DNA from: DSVQ01 sp964484765
GTDB lineage: Bacteria > Planctomycetota > Planctomycetia > Planctomycetales > Planctomycetaceae
Direction of reading: 5' to 3'
NCBI GenBank assembly: GCA_964484765.1
Contig: CAZAGI010000033.1
Coordinates: 11,485 to 75,484, forward strand
DNA length: 64,000 bases
A program made the position numbers and the translations under genes. Each line of letters begins with the position of its first letter. The first letter of the stretch is position 1. Positions 48,420 through 57,378 of this stretch are shown here, piece by piece. The notes beneath the pieces are model-generated. The model had not been told where the DNA came from. It saw nothing but the letters and a program-made list of their open reading frames with translations, and did no database searches.

Positions 48420-49685
48420 TTAACGACGCACATCGAGGCACACGATCTCGGCGTCATCGCGCAGATACAACAATCCCCGCGACAACGCTGGCGCTTGCCG
48501 CGTCGTGCCGATATATTCCTTGCGGCCGAGCTCTTCGTATTCCTTTGGGTTCGCGCGGGCAATCACCAGTTCGCCGTTCATGGTGGAGAAGAACAGCTTG
48601 CCTTCCGCGGCGATGAGATTTCCTTTGCCCCACCGCGGCATCTGCCAGACGCGCGCGCCCGTCCTGGCATTGATGCACGTGAGATGCGTCACCGGCCCGG
48701 CACCACCGACATTATCGAGACCATACAGGTAGCCGTCGAGCAGAATCGACGTTTGCCATTCGTTGCGCAACACGCTCTTCGTTCCCTGCGATTGCCAGAC
48801 TTCGCCGATATCGAATTTCTCGCCTTTCTGTTTGAGCGCGAGCATCACGCTGCCGTGGTTTTCGCCGCAGGAGAGAAAGACGTTGCCGTCGACAGCGATC
48901 GGCGTGGCGATGTTGCAGTCGAAGTTCGTTTCATAGGGATACTTCCACAGCAATGCCCCGGAAGCGGGTTCCAATCCGAGCGCCCCGTTGCCGACGAAGG
49001 AAACGATTTGTTTGACACCGTCGATTTCCAGAATGGCGGGTGACGAATAGCCTGCAGGACCATCACCGGCGGCCCACTTCCGCTGCCCGGATTTAGCGTC
49101 GTATGCGGCCACGGTCCCCGCAGTTCCCCCGACGGTGACGATCACGAGCCCGTTGTCGAACAAGGGAGAACAGGCCATCCCGTACTCTGCAGGCTTGCCG
49201 CCGAGGTCTTTGACCGTATCTTTCGACCAGACGATTTTGCCGGTGGCAAGTTCGGCGGCGACGAGGATGCCTTCACCAGTGAAAGCGTACACCGAGTTCC
49301 CCTGGATGGCCGGGGTGCCGCGCGGACCGTTGCCCATGCCATTGCGATACTCGGGGGCGAGCGGGGTTTCCCATTTCGTGTCGCCGGTCTGGGCATCGAG
49401 CGCGAGGAGCCATTGCTTTTCGTCCTTCTGCACCAACGTGACCGCGGTCGTCCCCTGGATCGCAATCCCGGACATGCCCACGCCGCCGGGTTTACGCCAG
49501 ACTTCCTTGGGACCATTCGCGGGCCACGCGTCGATCAGCCCGGTTTCGGTCGATTGTCCATTGCGTTGCGGGCCGAGGAATTGTGGCCAGTCGCTGCCTT
49601 TGTCTTCCGCGAGCGCCGTAAGCGACAACATTCCCCACACGACGATGAGCATCCTCAGGCGTACACATTGGTTCGAATGGTGCAT
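48420..49685 (-). CDS. Secreted PQQ-like beta-propeller protein
   Basis: 421 residues with signal peptide (MLIVVWGMLSLTALA) and the opening SDWPQFLGPQRNGQS typical of planctomycete PQQ-like proteins. Propeller blades can be seen as LLALDAQTGDTKWETPL, LVAAELATGKIVWSKD, VAAYDAKSGQRKWAAG and CINARTGARVWQMP. No calcium/PQQ dehydrogenase signature, so probably a scaffold. Its ATG 49685 and an internal ATG 49652 both preserve the signal. Confidence 0.9.
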   Translation of the reverse strand: MHHSNQCVRLRMLIVVWGMLSLTALAEDKGSDWPQFLGPQRNGQSTETGLIDAWPANGPKEVWRKPGGVGMSGIAIQGTTAVTLVQKDEKQWLLALDAQTGDTKWETPLAPEYRNGMGNGPRGTPAIQGNSVYAFTGEGILVAAELATGKIVWSKDTVKDLGGKPAEYGMACSPLFDNGLVIVTVGGTAGTVAAYDAKSGQRKWAAGDGPAGYSSPAILEIDGVKQIVSFVGNGALGLEPASGALLWKYPYETNFDCNIATPIAVDGNVFLSCGENHGSVMLALKQKGEKFDIGEVWQSQGTKSVLRNEWQTSILLDGYLYGLDNVGGAGPVTHLTCINARTGARVWQMPRWGKGNLIAAEGKLFFSTMNGELVIARANPKEYEELGRKEYIGTTRQAPALSRGLLYLRDDAEIVCLDVRR

Positions 49686-49768
49686 GAGATTTCGCCTGAG
49701 GAAAGTTGGATCGAACGGCTTGCAATTCGCAGAAAATCACTGGGGGGACTGACACCCCCCGCTCGCCC

Positions 49769-50368
49769 TCATGCTTCAACCGCGGCTTGTCCTGTGAAAT
49801 ACGCCGGTTCGCGGCCCGGTTTCCATTTGATGTTGCAGCCAATACTCGCGCGTTGCTCGATCAGCGGCGGCTCACCGGCGAGGACACGGCTGCAAGCGGC
49901 CCGAAGATCGGCCCCCGTCACCGGCTTGCCGTTGCCCGGACGACTGGCATCGAACTGACCACGATAGACCAGCGCCATATCGCCGTTGAACAGGAAAAAA
50001 TCCGGCGTGCACGCGGCCTTGTAGGCCTGGGCCACGGCTTGCGATTCATCGTAAAGATACGGAAACGTGTACCCGGCGGCTTTCGCTTCCATCTTCATCA
50101 ATTCGGGGCCATCATCGGGATGCGATGTGACGTCGTTCGAGCTGATCCCGACGACAGCCAGCCCTTTGGTCTGGTATTCCTTGCCAAATGCGGCGAGCGC
50201 GTCGCGCAGATGTTTGACGAACGGACAGTGGTTGCAGATGAACATCACCACCAGACCCTTCGCCCCGGCGAAGTCTCCGAGGGAAACTGTTTTTCCATCA
50301 ACATTCGGCAGCGAAAACGCGGGGGCTTTCGTCCCCAGCGGCAACATCGTCGAGGCGGTTTTGACCAT
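49769..50368 (-). CDS. Thioredoxin-like redoxin with CNHC site
   Basis: 199 residues of the AhpC/TSA-related type that carries VVMFICNHCPFVKHL; the CNHC pair at about 46-49 could act as a disulfide site. YDESQAVAQAYKAACTPDFFLF contains the cis-Pro (TPDFF) loop. No signal peptide, so cytoplasmic. ATG 50368 is used; a longer ORF adds three residues from a GTG. Downstream of a remnant of element family B. Confidence 0.9.
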   Translation of the reverse strand: MVKTASTMLPLGTKAPAFSLPNVDGKTVSLGDFAGAKGLVVMFICNHCPFVKHLRDALAAFGKEYQTKGLAVVGISSNDVTSHPDDGPELMKMEAKAAGYTFPYLYDESQAVAQAYKAACTPDFFLFNGDMALVYRGQFDASRPGNGKPVTGADLRAACSRVLAGEPPLIEQRASIGCNIKWKPGREPAYFTGQAAVEA

Positions 50369-50516
50369 GACACACACTCTCTTCCGGGCTTCACACGCAG
50401 AACAGGAACACGCCCCGATAGCGTAGCAGCCAGAGAGACCGATCGTCTATCCAGCAACGAGTCGGTAGCGCAGCGCATGGTCACGAAGAATGCGACGCGA
50501 GCAAAGACGCAGAACT

Positions 50517-50540
50517 CGCTCCCGGACGGTCGCGGTTCTG
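50517..50540. repeat. Single arm related to element family B
   Basis: CGCTCCCGGACGGTCGCGGT followed by TCTG resembles the right arm of 42905-42986 (three mismatches), but the opposite arm is absent. It lies in the 3' region of the gene ending at 50550 and looks like a decayed copy. Confidence 0.65.
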
Positions 50541-50549
50541 ATCATGTTG

Positions 50550-51038
50550 TCAACGTTTGATCGCTTCCGCTTTCACGTACAAATGCGCGGGGGCTTTTTC
50601 GTAATACTTGAAGAGCGCGGGGCAGATCCAGCCTTCCATCGGCGGGTCATCCAGTGAGTAGTAATTGCCGCCCTGATCGCCACGCAGCCACGTCAGCTTC
50701 TTCTGATGTCCAGGAAATGGTTGGGCACTGAACAGTAACCGAAAACCTTCATCGGCATCGGGAATGTCCTGGGAGAGGACGTCAATCATCTCGGGCACGC
50801 CGGCGACGAACGGTTCCTTCACCAACCCCGCAGAGGCATCATCGAAGACCCACGTCCCGTCGGCTCGATAGGGCTTGATGACCAGAATCGAATTGGCCCG
50901 CGCTTTTTCCCGGCCCTTCGGCAACAAATCGAAGCGCCACGCCACGATCCCGGCGGTCAGCAGAACGACCACGATGATGGCCGTCATGCGCAACGGCGAA
51001 AACGAGCGCAATGGCGTTGGATGAGGTTCGTCAGTCAT
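50550..51038 (-). CDS. Membrane-anchored protein of unknown function
   Basis: 162 residues, ATG 51038 with GGGAGAAT upstream. One membrane helix (MTAIIVVVLLTAGIVAWRF, residues 18-36) is followed by a basic loop (KGREKARAN) and a soluble domain with TWVFDDASAGLVKEPFVAG and KLTWLRGDQGGNYYSL. Topology suggests N-in with the domain outside. Recognisable as a conserved planctomycete domain, but I cannot name it. Confidence 0.75.
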   Translation of the reverse strand: MTDEPHPTPLRSFSPLRMTAIIVVVLLTAGIVAWRFDLLPKGREKARANSILVIKPYRADGTWVFDDASAGLVKEPFVAGVPEMIDVLSQDIPDADEGFRLLFSAQPFPGHQKKLTWLRGDQGGNYYSLDDPPMEGWICPALFKYYEKAPAHLYVKAEAIKR

Positions 51039-51061
51039 CAGGATTCTCCCCACCGCCGTCT

Positions 51062-51150
51062 TGTAGGGTTTGGCGGGTGCGCGGGGCGAACCCCGCATTA
51101 TGTCGGCGGCATTGGGTATGGTTAGCCTCGGGGACTAGGCAAACCCTACA
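51062..51150. repeat. Palindromic element family D (GTAGGGTTTG arms)
   Basis: Terminal arms TGTAGGGTTTG (51062-51072) and CAAACCCTACA (51140-51150) enclose an inner hairpin GCGGGGCGAACCCCGC. It lies between the secreted pseudo-hydrolase gene (ends 51161) and the next gene. Confidence 0.8.
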
Positions 51151-51160
51151 CAATCTCAGA

Positions 51161-53464
51161 TCAGAACTGCAGCACCGTTTGCGCGATGCGGCGGCGGTCG
51201 CCGTGGCGGCGGTAATCGTCGAGCATCGTCGACAGTTCGGCTTTGATGAAGTCGTAGAACTTTCGCCGTTTGTTGATGTGGACGCTGACGCGCTTGTTGA
51301 AGTCGACGATGTCGTCGGACAGTCGCACCAGCACGCCGTTCGCCGATGATTCCACATAGATGGTGTTCCCCTCGGACACCCGTGCTGTCAGCTTCATCGG
51401 TTTGACGCCACCTTTCAGGGCCGGGGGCGCGGGCAACAGAAAATTATTGGGCAGATCAAGCATCGTGACCCAATGCGCGCGGGTATCCGCCTGCCGCAGA
51501 CACTGATATTCAAACTCTTTCGGTAACGGCGCGCGGCGATGCAGTTCCATCCAGTCGAACAACCGCGGGAGTTCATCGCCAAAGCGATCGGCTCCGCGGC
51601 CCATGAACTGGCAATAGATCAGATCGACGTGGGCTCCGTTTTTGAACAGTTGATCGAGGAATGAAACCAGCACGTCGTTGTTCGGCGTGAGTTCCCCGCG
51701 GATGATGTACCATGCGGTCTGCTCGGCGTTCTGCCGTGTGCGTGTGGTGTATTCGTTGCACAACCCACTGATGGGGATGACGCCGGCGAATTCATCGGGG
51801 TGGGTCATGCCGATGTCGAAGGCGGCATCACCGCCGATGCCGTGACCGGCGAGAAACACGCGGTCGGAATCGATGGCGAACCGCAGACGGGCATCGCGCA
51901 AGGCTTCGATCACCGCGACATGGGCAGCGGGACTGCCGGTGTAGTCCTTCGTCCCTGCACTGATGTATTCCGGAAGAATCACGATGGAACCGCGGCGTTG
52001 CGCCCAGCCAGGATGCTCTTCGGTGCCACACCACCATTGTGCCGTGGCATCGATGGCGTTCGCCCCGGGATGCAGTGCAACGATCGCGGGATAATTGTGC
52101 TGCGGGGAATATTCGGGCGGCAACACCACCCAATACGCGATTTGTTCGTCGACTTCCACGCGCTGTGGCGTGCCGGTGGAAATGCCTTCGGCGTCGCGCG
52201 GCGGGGTGAGATGCTGCAGCATCTGCCGGATGGTGTTCGGTCCAATCCCTTCGAGGTCGCGCAGGTGGGTGGCAACCTCCATGCGAACCGCGGGATCGTC
52301 GGCCCGCAGATATTCAGCGACCCACACGCGGGCATCCCACAAGCGGCGCGCACGGGGCAGATCGGTATCCGCGCCCTCCGCCCCGAGAACCCACCCGCTG
52401 TACGCCAGCGCGAGTTTTTCGTCCGCGGAGAGTTGTGCATCAGTCTCGGCTTGCAGAAAGGGCAACATTCGCCCCAATCCGTGTGGTCCCAGTTCTTCAC
52501 TCAACGTGGAACGCATGGCAGCCACCTGACGTGCCAGTTCTCCCGTGGGAAGTTTGGCCTGCAGGTCACTGAGCAGCAGCCGCACTTTCTCGATGGTCTC
52601 GTGCGATTGCTGGAGTTCAGTCAGAAACCGCTGGACTTCGCGTTCGATTCCAGCACCGAGATTGGCCGGAATCTTGCGGGCCGATTCTTCGGCGAGATGG
52701 AATTGTCCGGCGGCTTTGCGGCGATTGAGTTCCCGCAGAATATCGCGAGCGAAGAGTTGCCGAAGCTCCTGACGGACGGCATCGATCTGTTCCATCAAGC
52801 TGGGAAAATCGCGGGCGATGGATGTGAGTTCGTCATCGGCGGCGGAATACCACCCGGCCTGAATGCAGAACCGGGCGCGAGCCATGCGGTCGTGGGCGTC
52901 ATCAGGCTTGCAGACCACCGGATTGTGCAGAATCTCCAGTACCGTCGCCTCGGGCAATTGATTGATCGCGACGCCGAAGTCCCAACTGTGATTGAGCGAG
53001 GAAATCTCGGCATGGGTGGGGGTGAGGCGGGTGATGCCTTGCGTGACATTGATCGGGCCGCGCTCGGACTGCAATGTCACCCAGCGACGGCCGTCTTTGT
53101 CGAACGGCGCCGCCTGCGTGATGGTGCCGAGATTCCGCACGACATTGGAACGGCTGCCTTTGAGCTGAAAGACGGAAAACTCGTCCTGTCGGGCGAGTTC
53201 GGCGGTCATGTCGAGGCCGTCGTCGGGCACCTGGCGATAGGGAACGAAATACCGCTGCCACGGCGTGGGTCCGCCGGTCTGCACCATCACCAGATTGTAA
53301 ATGGGGATCGGCCCGGGGTTGGGATTATTGACGTTGGTGAGCGTGAGCAACTTGGCAGGACGGCCTTGGAGCACCAGGCCATTCTTGAGGCGAACTTCCC
53401 CGGCAGAGACAGAACTGCACACCGCAAAGAGGGCGAGCACGCGGCCGAACACGGAGCGGATCAT
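51161..53464 (-). CDS. Secreted alpha/beta-hydrolase-like protein with altered nucleophile
   Basis: 767 residues from ATG 53464 (GGAGGCGACC upstream), which gives a signal peptide (GRVLALFAVCSSVSAG). The N-terminal part starts with EVRLKNGLVLQGRP, as in small beta barrels, then a helical region to about 430. The hydrolase-like domain (about 455-700) has PAIVALHPGANAI and AIDSDRVFLAGHGIGGDAAFDIG: the GxSxG nucleophile elbow reads G-H-G-I-G with Gly542 in place of Ser. Ends in a beta-rich region. Probably inactive as a serine hydrolase, perhaps a binding protein. It follows a Ser/Thr kinase gene across 106 bases. Confidence 0.75.
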   Translation of the reverse strand: MIRSVFGRVLALFAVCSSVSAGEVRLKNGLVLQGRPAKLLTLTNVNNPNPGPIPIYNLVMVQTGGPTPWQRYFVPYRQVPDDGLDMTAELARQDEFSVFQLKGSRSNVVRNLGTITQAAPFDKDGRRWVTLQSERGPINVTQGITRLTPTHAEISSLNHSWDFGVAINQLPEATVLEILHNPVVCKPDDAHDRMARARFCIQAGWYSAADDELTSIARDFPSLMEQIDAVRQELRQLFARDILRELNRRKAAGQFHLAEESARKIPANLGAGIEREVQRFLTELQQSHETIEKVRLLLSDLQAKLPTGELARQVAAMRSTLSEELGPHGLGRMLPFLQAETDAQLSADEKLALAYSGWVLGAEGADTDLPRARRLWDARVWVAEYLRADDPAVRMEVATHLRDLEGIGPNTIRQMLQHLTPPRDAEGISTGTPQRVEVDEQIAYWVVLPPEYSPQHNYPAIVALHPGANAIDATAQWWCGTEEHPGWAQRRGSIVILPEYISAGTKDYTGSPAAHVAVIEALRDARLRFAIDSDRVFLAGHGIGGDAAFDIGMTHPDEFAGVIPISGLCNEYTTRTRQNAEQTAWYIIRGELTPNNDVLVSFLDQLFKNGAHVDLIYCQFMGRGADRFGDELPRLFDWMELHRRAPLPKEFEYQCLRQADTRAHWVTMLDLPNNFLLPAPPALKGGVKPMKLTARVSEGNTIYVESSANGVLVRLSDDIVDFNKRVSVHINKRRKFYDFIKAELSTMLDDYRRHGDRRRIAQTVLQF

Positions 53465-53497
53465 TTGCAGGTCGCCTCCGGTTCGACACTGAGCAGC

Positions 53498-53554
53498 CCG
53501 GCGCTCGCCGCCAGTATCATTGAGGACGGAAAATTCACCGGCGGCGAGCGCCGG
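53498..53554. repeat. Palindromic element family F
   Basis: Perfect 15-bp arms (CCGGCGCTCGCCGCC at 53498-53512 and 53540-53554) with a 27-base centre; symmetry continues weakly outward (TGAGC / GCTCA). Lies between the kinase gene (ends 53571) and the hydrolase-like gene (starts 53464), inside the leader of the latter. Confidence 0.8.
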
Positions 53555-53570
53555 ACCGCTCAGACAAATC

Positions 53571-55166
53571 TTATTTCGGCGCAGCGGGGGTTCCGGACTG
53601 TGGGTTTTCTCCGGCGGTGGCGGGTTTCTTCGTGACACTGTCGACGACTTTTCCGCCATACGCCTGCCAGGCGAAGTAGCCGCCCACCAGCACCGCGGCA
53701 ATGATCCCCAGATAAGCCAAAAAACCGACAAACCCGACCGCACTGGAAAACATGCCCTTCAACCATTTGTTGGTCTTGTGCCACTTTTCCTGCTTGTCGA
53801 TCTTGGCGTACATGGCCTTCATGTCGCCGGCTTTTTTATCGGCCCGTTGCTTCACCAGCAAGCCCTGCACGATCGTTTCAAATTCGCTGAATTGCGCGAT
53901 CGGTACGAACGATTCGCTCGCCTGTTTCTTGACCTTCGCCTTGGCGTCGATCGCCCCAGACCGGAGCATCTGGATGATTTGCGCCGTCGGCCATTTGACG
54001 ACGTTGTCCTTGCCTTCCTTGGTGTGGTACTGCACGAACCAGATGACGTCGGCCCCTGCCGGTGCCGCGCTTTTGGCGGGACTCGCCGTGGCGGCTCCGG
54101 CTGGTTTCGCCGCGGTTGCCGGGCGAGCCGTGGAAGCGGGCACGCCGGTCGCAACCTGCACCTTGTCCTTCGCTTCGATGAAACTGAGTGAGGTTCCTGC
54201 CACGCCCAGCGATGAGAGCATCTTGATCACTTCACCGCAGTCTTTGCACCGCTGTTCGGGATCTTTCGCCATCATCTTGCCGAGAATCAGGTCGAGTTTC
54301 TCCGGCACGTCCTTGTTCAATTTGCGCGGCGATTCAAACCGTCCAGTTTCCTTCGCTTTGATGAGTTCGATCAGCGATTCGCCGGTGAACGGCAACTTGC
54401 CCGTGAGAATGTGATAGAGCGTGGCTCCCAGGGCATAGATGTCGCTGCGGCCATCGACGTGCTTGGCGTTCCGCGCCTGTTCGGGAGCCATGTAATACGG
54501 CGTTCCCAGTCCGGTGCCGCTCTGCGTCATCGAGAACTCCTGGTCGTCGAGCGCTTTCGCGAGGCCGAAGTCGGCGACTTTCACCACCCCTTTGTTGGTG
54601 ATCATGATGTTGTCGGGCTTGATGTCCCGGTGAATCATTTGCAGTTTGTGCGCATGCTCAAGTGCTTCCGCACAACGCAGCGTGATGAACAGGGCGTCGG
54701 CAACCGACAGCTTCCCAAGTTTATCGAGCCAGTCCTGCAAGCTCTTGCCATCCACGAACTCCATGGCCACATAGTGCTTGCTCACGCCGTCCGCTGAGTC
54801 GACGGCCTCTGCCACGGCGTACACGCGCACGGCTTGCGGATGGTCGACCTTGGCCATCGCTTTGGCTTCGCGATAGAAGCGTTTAACGAAGTCTTCTTTC
54901 TCGGCGAGATGTTTGGCCAGCAGCTTCACCGCGGCAATGCGGTCGAGGCTGGTCTGCTTCGCGAGCCACACCTCACCCATCCCCCCCTGTCCGAGCTTGC
55001 GCGTGAGTTCGAAATCACCAATCGAGCGCGTGGCACCCGAGACCGGCTTACCAGAACTGGCCTTTTCCACGGGAGCCGTGTCTTTAGCCACGAATGTGTC
55101 TTCCAGATTCGTCGAACGCGTTTTGCTGGAAGCGGACGAACGACCTTCAGTGGAATCGGCGGGCAT
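53571..55166 (-). CDS. Transmembrane Ser/Thr kinase with GYF_2-like domain
   Basis: 531 residues from ATG 55166 (GAGGGGAT upstream). An acidic/Ser-rich leader (1-48) precedes the kinase (51-330): GQGGMGEVW loop, Lys81, HRDIKPDN with Asp181, DFG 199-201, GTPYYMAPEQA. A Pro/Ala linker follows, then IWFVQYHTKEGK...VKWPTAQIIQMLRSG (about 380-440), resembling GYF_2 domains that bind peptides. A membrane helix (AVGFVGFLAYLGIIAAVLVGGYFAW) ends in a short tail with Pro. Downstream gene encodes the secreted pseudo-hydrolase; upstream gene a TolB-like propeller. Confidence 0.92.
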   Translation of the reverse strand: MPADSTEGRSSASSKTRSTNLEDTFVAKDTAPVEKASSGKPVSGATRSIGDFELTRKLGQGGMGEVWLAKQTSLDRIAAVKLLAKHLAEKEDFVKRFYREAKAMAKVDHPQAVRVYAVAEAVDSADGVSKHYVAMEFVDGKSLQDWLDKLGKLSVADALFITLRCAEALEHAHKLQMIHRDIKPDNIMITNKGVVKVADFGLAKALDDQEFSMTQSGTGLGTPYYMAPEQARNAKHVDGRSDIYALGATLYHILTGKLPFTGESLIELIKAKETGRFESPRKLNKDVPEKLDLILGKMMAKDPEQRCKDCGEVIKMLSSLGVAGTSLSFIEAKDKVQVATGVPASTARPATAAKPAGAATASPAKSAAPAGADVIWFVQYHTKEGKDNVVKWPTAQIIQMLRSGAIDAKAKVKKQASESFVPIAQFSEFETIVQGLLVKQRADKKAGDMKAMYAKIDKQEKWHKTNKWLKGMFSSAVGFVGFLAYLGIIAAVLVGGYFAWQAYGGKVVDSVTKKPATAGENPQSGTPAAPK

Positions 55167-55380
55167 GGATATCCCCTCGTCGGCGACGGGTGAACTCAGC
55201 AATACAGAATAACGATCAGGCGATGTTTCAGCGCGAACTCGCTGTGGGAAAAGCACACCGATTCAAGGACATTGTCGACTATGGACATGACCGCAGGAAA
55301 CCGCCACCGCTCAGGCCGTTGTCTGTCAGCGTCGAATTATTATCAATCGTCAGCGGATGCGAGGCAATCACCAACCGTCA

Positions 55381-55405
55381 GCCTGTCCGGAAAATCCCGA
55401 CAGGC
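55381..55405. other. Hairpin followed by T-run
   Basis: GCCTGTCCGG and CCCGACAGGC (one mismatch) with a five-base spacer, and TTTTTT at 55414-55419 on the plus strand. No plus-strand gene ends here; it lies between two minus-strand genes and may terminate the TolB-like gene or be a repeat remnant. Confidence 0.4.
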
Positions 55406-55454
55406 AGGTCAGGTTTTTTCGCGGGCGACAGGTTCACCGACGATGATGGACAAA

Positions 55455-56507
55455 TCATTTCCCCGTAGTCTGTTTCCAGTCCGCGATCCACAATTGGCTC
55501 GAACCATCAGGGGTGCGGGTCGAGGTCCACATCACTTTGGTGCCGTCGGGGCTGAAGACGGGGAGCACGTTGGCGGACGTGCTGTGGGTCACCTGCTGAG
55601 TCGCACCGGCTTTGAAGGATTTCGGCTGCATGTCGATGTCCATCTGCCATAGGTTGAAGTGGGCCATGGACGGACCTTGGCTGTAATCGGCCCGCGACCA
55701 GATAATCGACTTTCCGTTCGGATGGAAGTACGGGCACCAGTTGACTTCATCGAGGTTGCTCGTGAGTTGCACTTCGGTCTTGCCGTCAACCGACACCGCG
55801 AAGAGTTGCAGCATGTGTTCTTTCTGCCGATCGCTACGGAAGATCACCCATTGATCGTCGGGCGAGAAGAACGGGCCGCCGTCATATCCCGGCGCGTTGA
55901 CGATCTGCCGGACATTCGAACCGTCGGCATCCATGATGTAGAGATCGGGGTCGCCGTCGCGCGACGAGGTGAAGACGATGTGCTTGCCATCGGATGAAAA
56001 ACTTCCTTCGGCGTCATAACCGGGGGCATCGGTCAGCCGTTTCATCCCCGTACCGTCGAAGTTCACCACGTAAAGATCCATGTGAGGATCGAAGTCCCAC
56101 ATGTAGCGGCGACGGCCTCCCGCGGCGGCCTCCTCGCGGGCTTTCTTTTCGGTCTGGTCGATCTGCGGGTCAGTGTGGCTCGAAGCAAACAGGATCTGTT
56201 GGCCGTTCGGCGTGAAAAACGCACAGGTGGTGCGTCCACGGCCGGTGCTGATCAATCGCGGTGTCTTTTCGTCGAGTTTCTGCACATAAATCTGGTAAAA
56301 CGGGTAGCCGATGGGATACGCCTGATAGACGATCCATTGGCCATCGCGAGAGAAATACCCTTCGCCGGCGCGTGGCAGCCCGAACGTTACTTGCCGCGGA
56401 TTCGAGAGGAATGCCGATTCCTTTTCGACGTCCGTGACGACTTCTTTCGGTGGCTGTCCGATCACAGCGGAGAGCAGGCCCAGCGCAACGGCGAATCCGG
56501 CAAGCAT
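55455..56507 (-). CDS. Exported TolB-like (PD40) beta-propeller protein
   Basis: 350 residues with a short N-terminal hydrophobic signal (LAGFAVALGLLSAVIGQ). PD40/WD40-like blades follow in series: GYFSRDGQWIVYQAY, FFTPNGQQILFASS, SFSSDGKHIVFTSSRDG, FFSPDDQWVIFRSDR, YFHPNGKSIIWSRAD, VFSPDGTKVMWTSTR. Blades of this type are found in TolB and in exported propellers of unknown role; there is no Tol or peptidase context here. GAGGA upstream of the ATG. Confidence 0.88.
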   Translation of the reverse strand: MLAGFAVALGLLSAVIGQPPKEVVTDVEKESAFLSNPRQVTFGLPRAGEGYFSRDGQWIVYQAYPIGYPFYQIYVQKLDEKTPRLISTGRGRTTCAFFTPNGQQILFASSHTDPQIDQTEKKAREEAAAGGRRRYMWDFDPHMDLYVVNFDGTGMKRLTDAPGYDAEGSFSSDGKHIVFTSSRDGDPDLYIMDADGSNVRQIVNAPGYDGGPFFSPDDQWVIFRSDRQKEHMLQLFAVSVDGKTEVQLTSNLDEVNWCPYFHPNGKSIIWSRADYSQGPSMAHFNLWQMDIDMQPKSFKAGATQQVTHSTSANVLPVFSPDGTKVMWTSTRTPDGSSQLWIADWKQTTGK

Positions 56508-56618
56508 GGCAAATCCTCGAAGTAAGATGTCACGCTGCTACAATACCAACCGCATGGGCGACCAACCACCGCATCAAGCCGCATCAATACGACGCCGCAT
56601 GGAAAAATCGAGTTGATC

Positions 56619-57065
56619 ATGACCGACATCGCAACTCTGTTTCCGAAGCTCGGTGAATTCATTGAGGAATTTCACGATCTCGATGATGCAGAGCGGCTGC
56701 AGACGCTGGTCGAACTCGCAGACGAATTGCCGCCGATTACCGAGTCCCGTCGTCGCGAACCATTCCCCACGACGTGTCGGGTGCAGGAATGCCAGACACC
56801 CGTTCACATCTGGGTCGATTGGCAAGGAGATCGGTTGCACTTGGAAGCGGATGTCCCGGAAAAATCGCCGACCGTGCGAGGCCTGTTGGCGATTGTGGTC
56901 CAAAGTCTGGAGGGGGCGTCAGCGGCGCAAGTCTTGGCGCTGCCGGATGATTGGTTGCCGATGCTGGGTCTGGCGGCGGTGTTGGGGATGACGCGTCAGC
57001 AAGGTTTGCGCGGCGTGATTCGTCGCGTTAAACAGGAAACTCACCGCCAGATTGCCCCGTCGTGA
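56619..57065 (+). CDS. sufE: SufE-family sulfur acceptor protein
   Basis: Accepts sulfane sulfur from a cysteine desulfurase for Fe-S cluster assembly. 148 residues from ATG 56619. The active-site loop reads CRVQECQTPVHIW: the second Cys (before QTPV) aligns with the SufE active cysteine of the VxGCxS pattern, with Glu in place of Gly. VRGLLAIVVQSLEG and GMTRQQGLRGVI are typical of the C-terminal half. No SufS or SufBCD gene is adjacent. Confidence 0.88.
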   Translation: MTDIATLFPKLGEFIEEFHDLDDAERLQTLVELADELPPITESRRREPFPTTCRVQECQTPVHIWVDWQGDRLHLEADVPEKSPTVRGLLAIVVQSLEGASAAQVLALPDDWLPMLGLAAVLGMTRQQGLRGVIRRVKQETHRQIAPS

Positions 57066-57378
57066 TCAACTTTGAAGATTTCTGCACGAAGCGGAAAGTG
57101 CCTGCTCCCTTTTGATCAAAAAACGGTTATTCTAGGGCGAATGGTGCTCCACGATGATAGCCAAGGTCGCGTGTGACGTGCATGGTCGCTTGGTGATGAG
57201 ATCCTGCCCCCGTGTCGTCGCAACGAGTGACGGCTCCAGCCTGTGTTTGCTGCCTCGGTATTTTCCTGTTCGTCGTTTCCATGAGAACATCGAGCCTTTC
57301 GGCTTGCCGATGCGCTCTGGTTGTTTCTCCGCAGCGGGCCGTGGGATCAAAAGCGTTGGTGTTTGAGGAGAGTGTCTG
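57066..57378. other. Intergenic region without recognised gene
   Basis: About 313 bases between sufE and the DUF309 gene. It must include the latter's promoter; no confident motif, RNA or repeat was recognised. Confidence 0.5.

Noticed and set aside
55381..55419. Plus-strand intrinsic terminator
   Set aside because: No plus-strand gene ends upstream; kept only as a hairpin.
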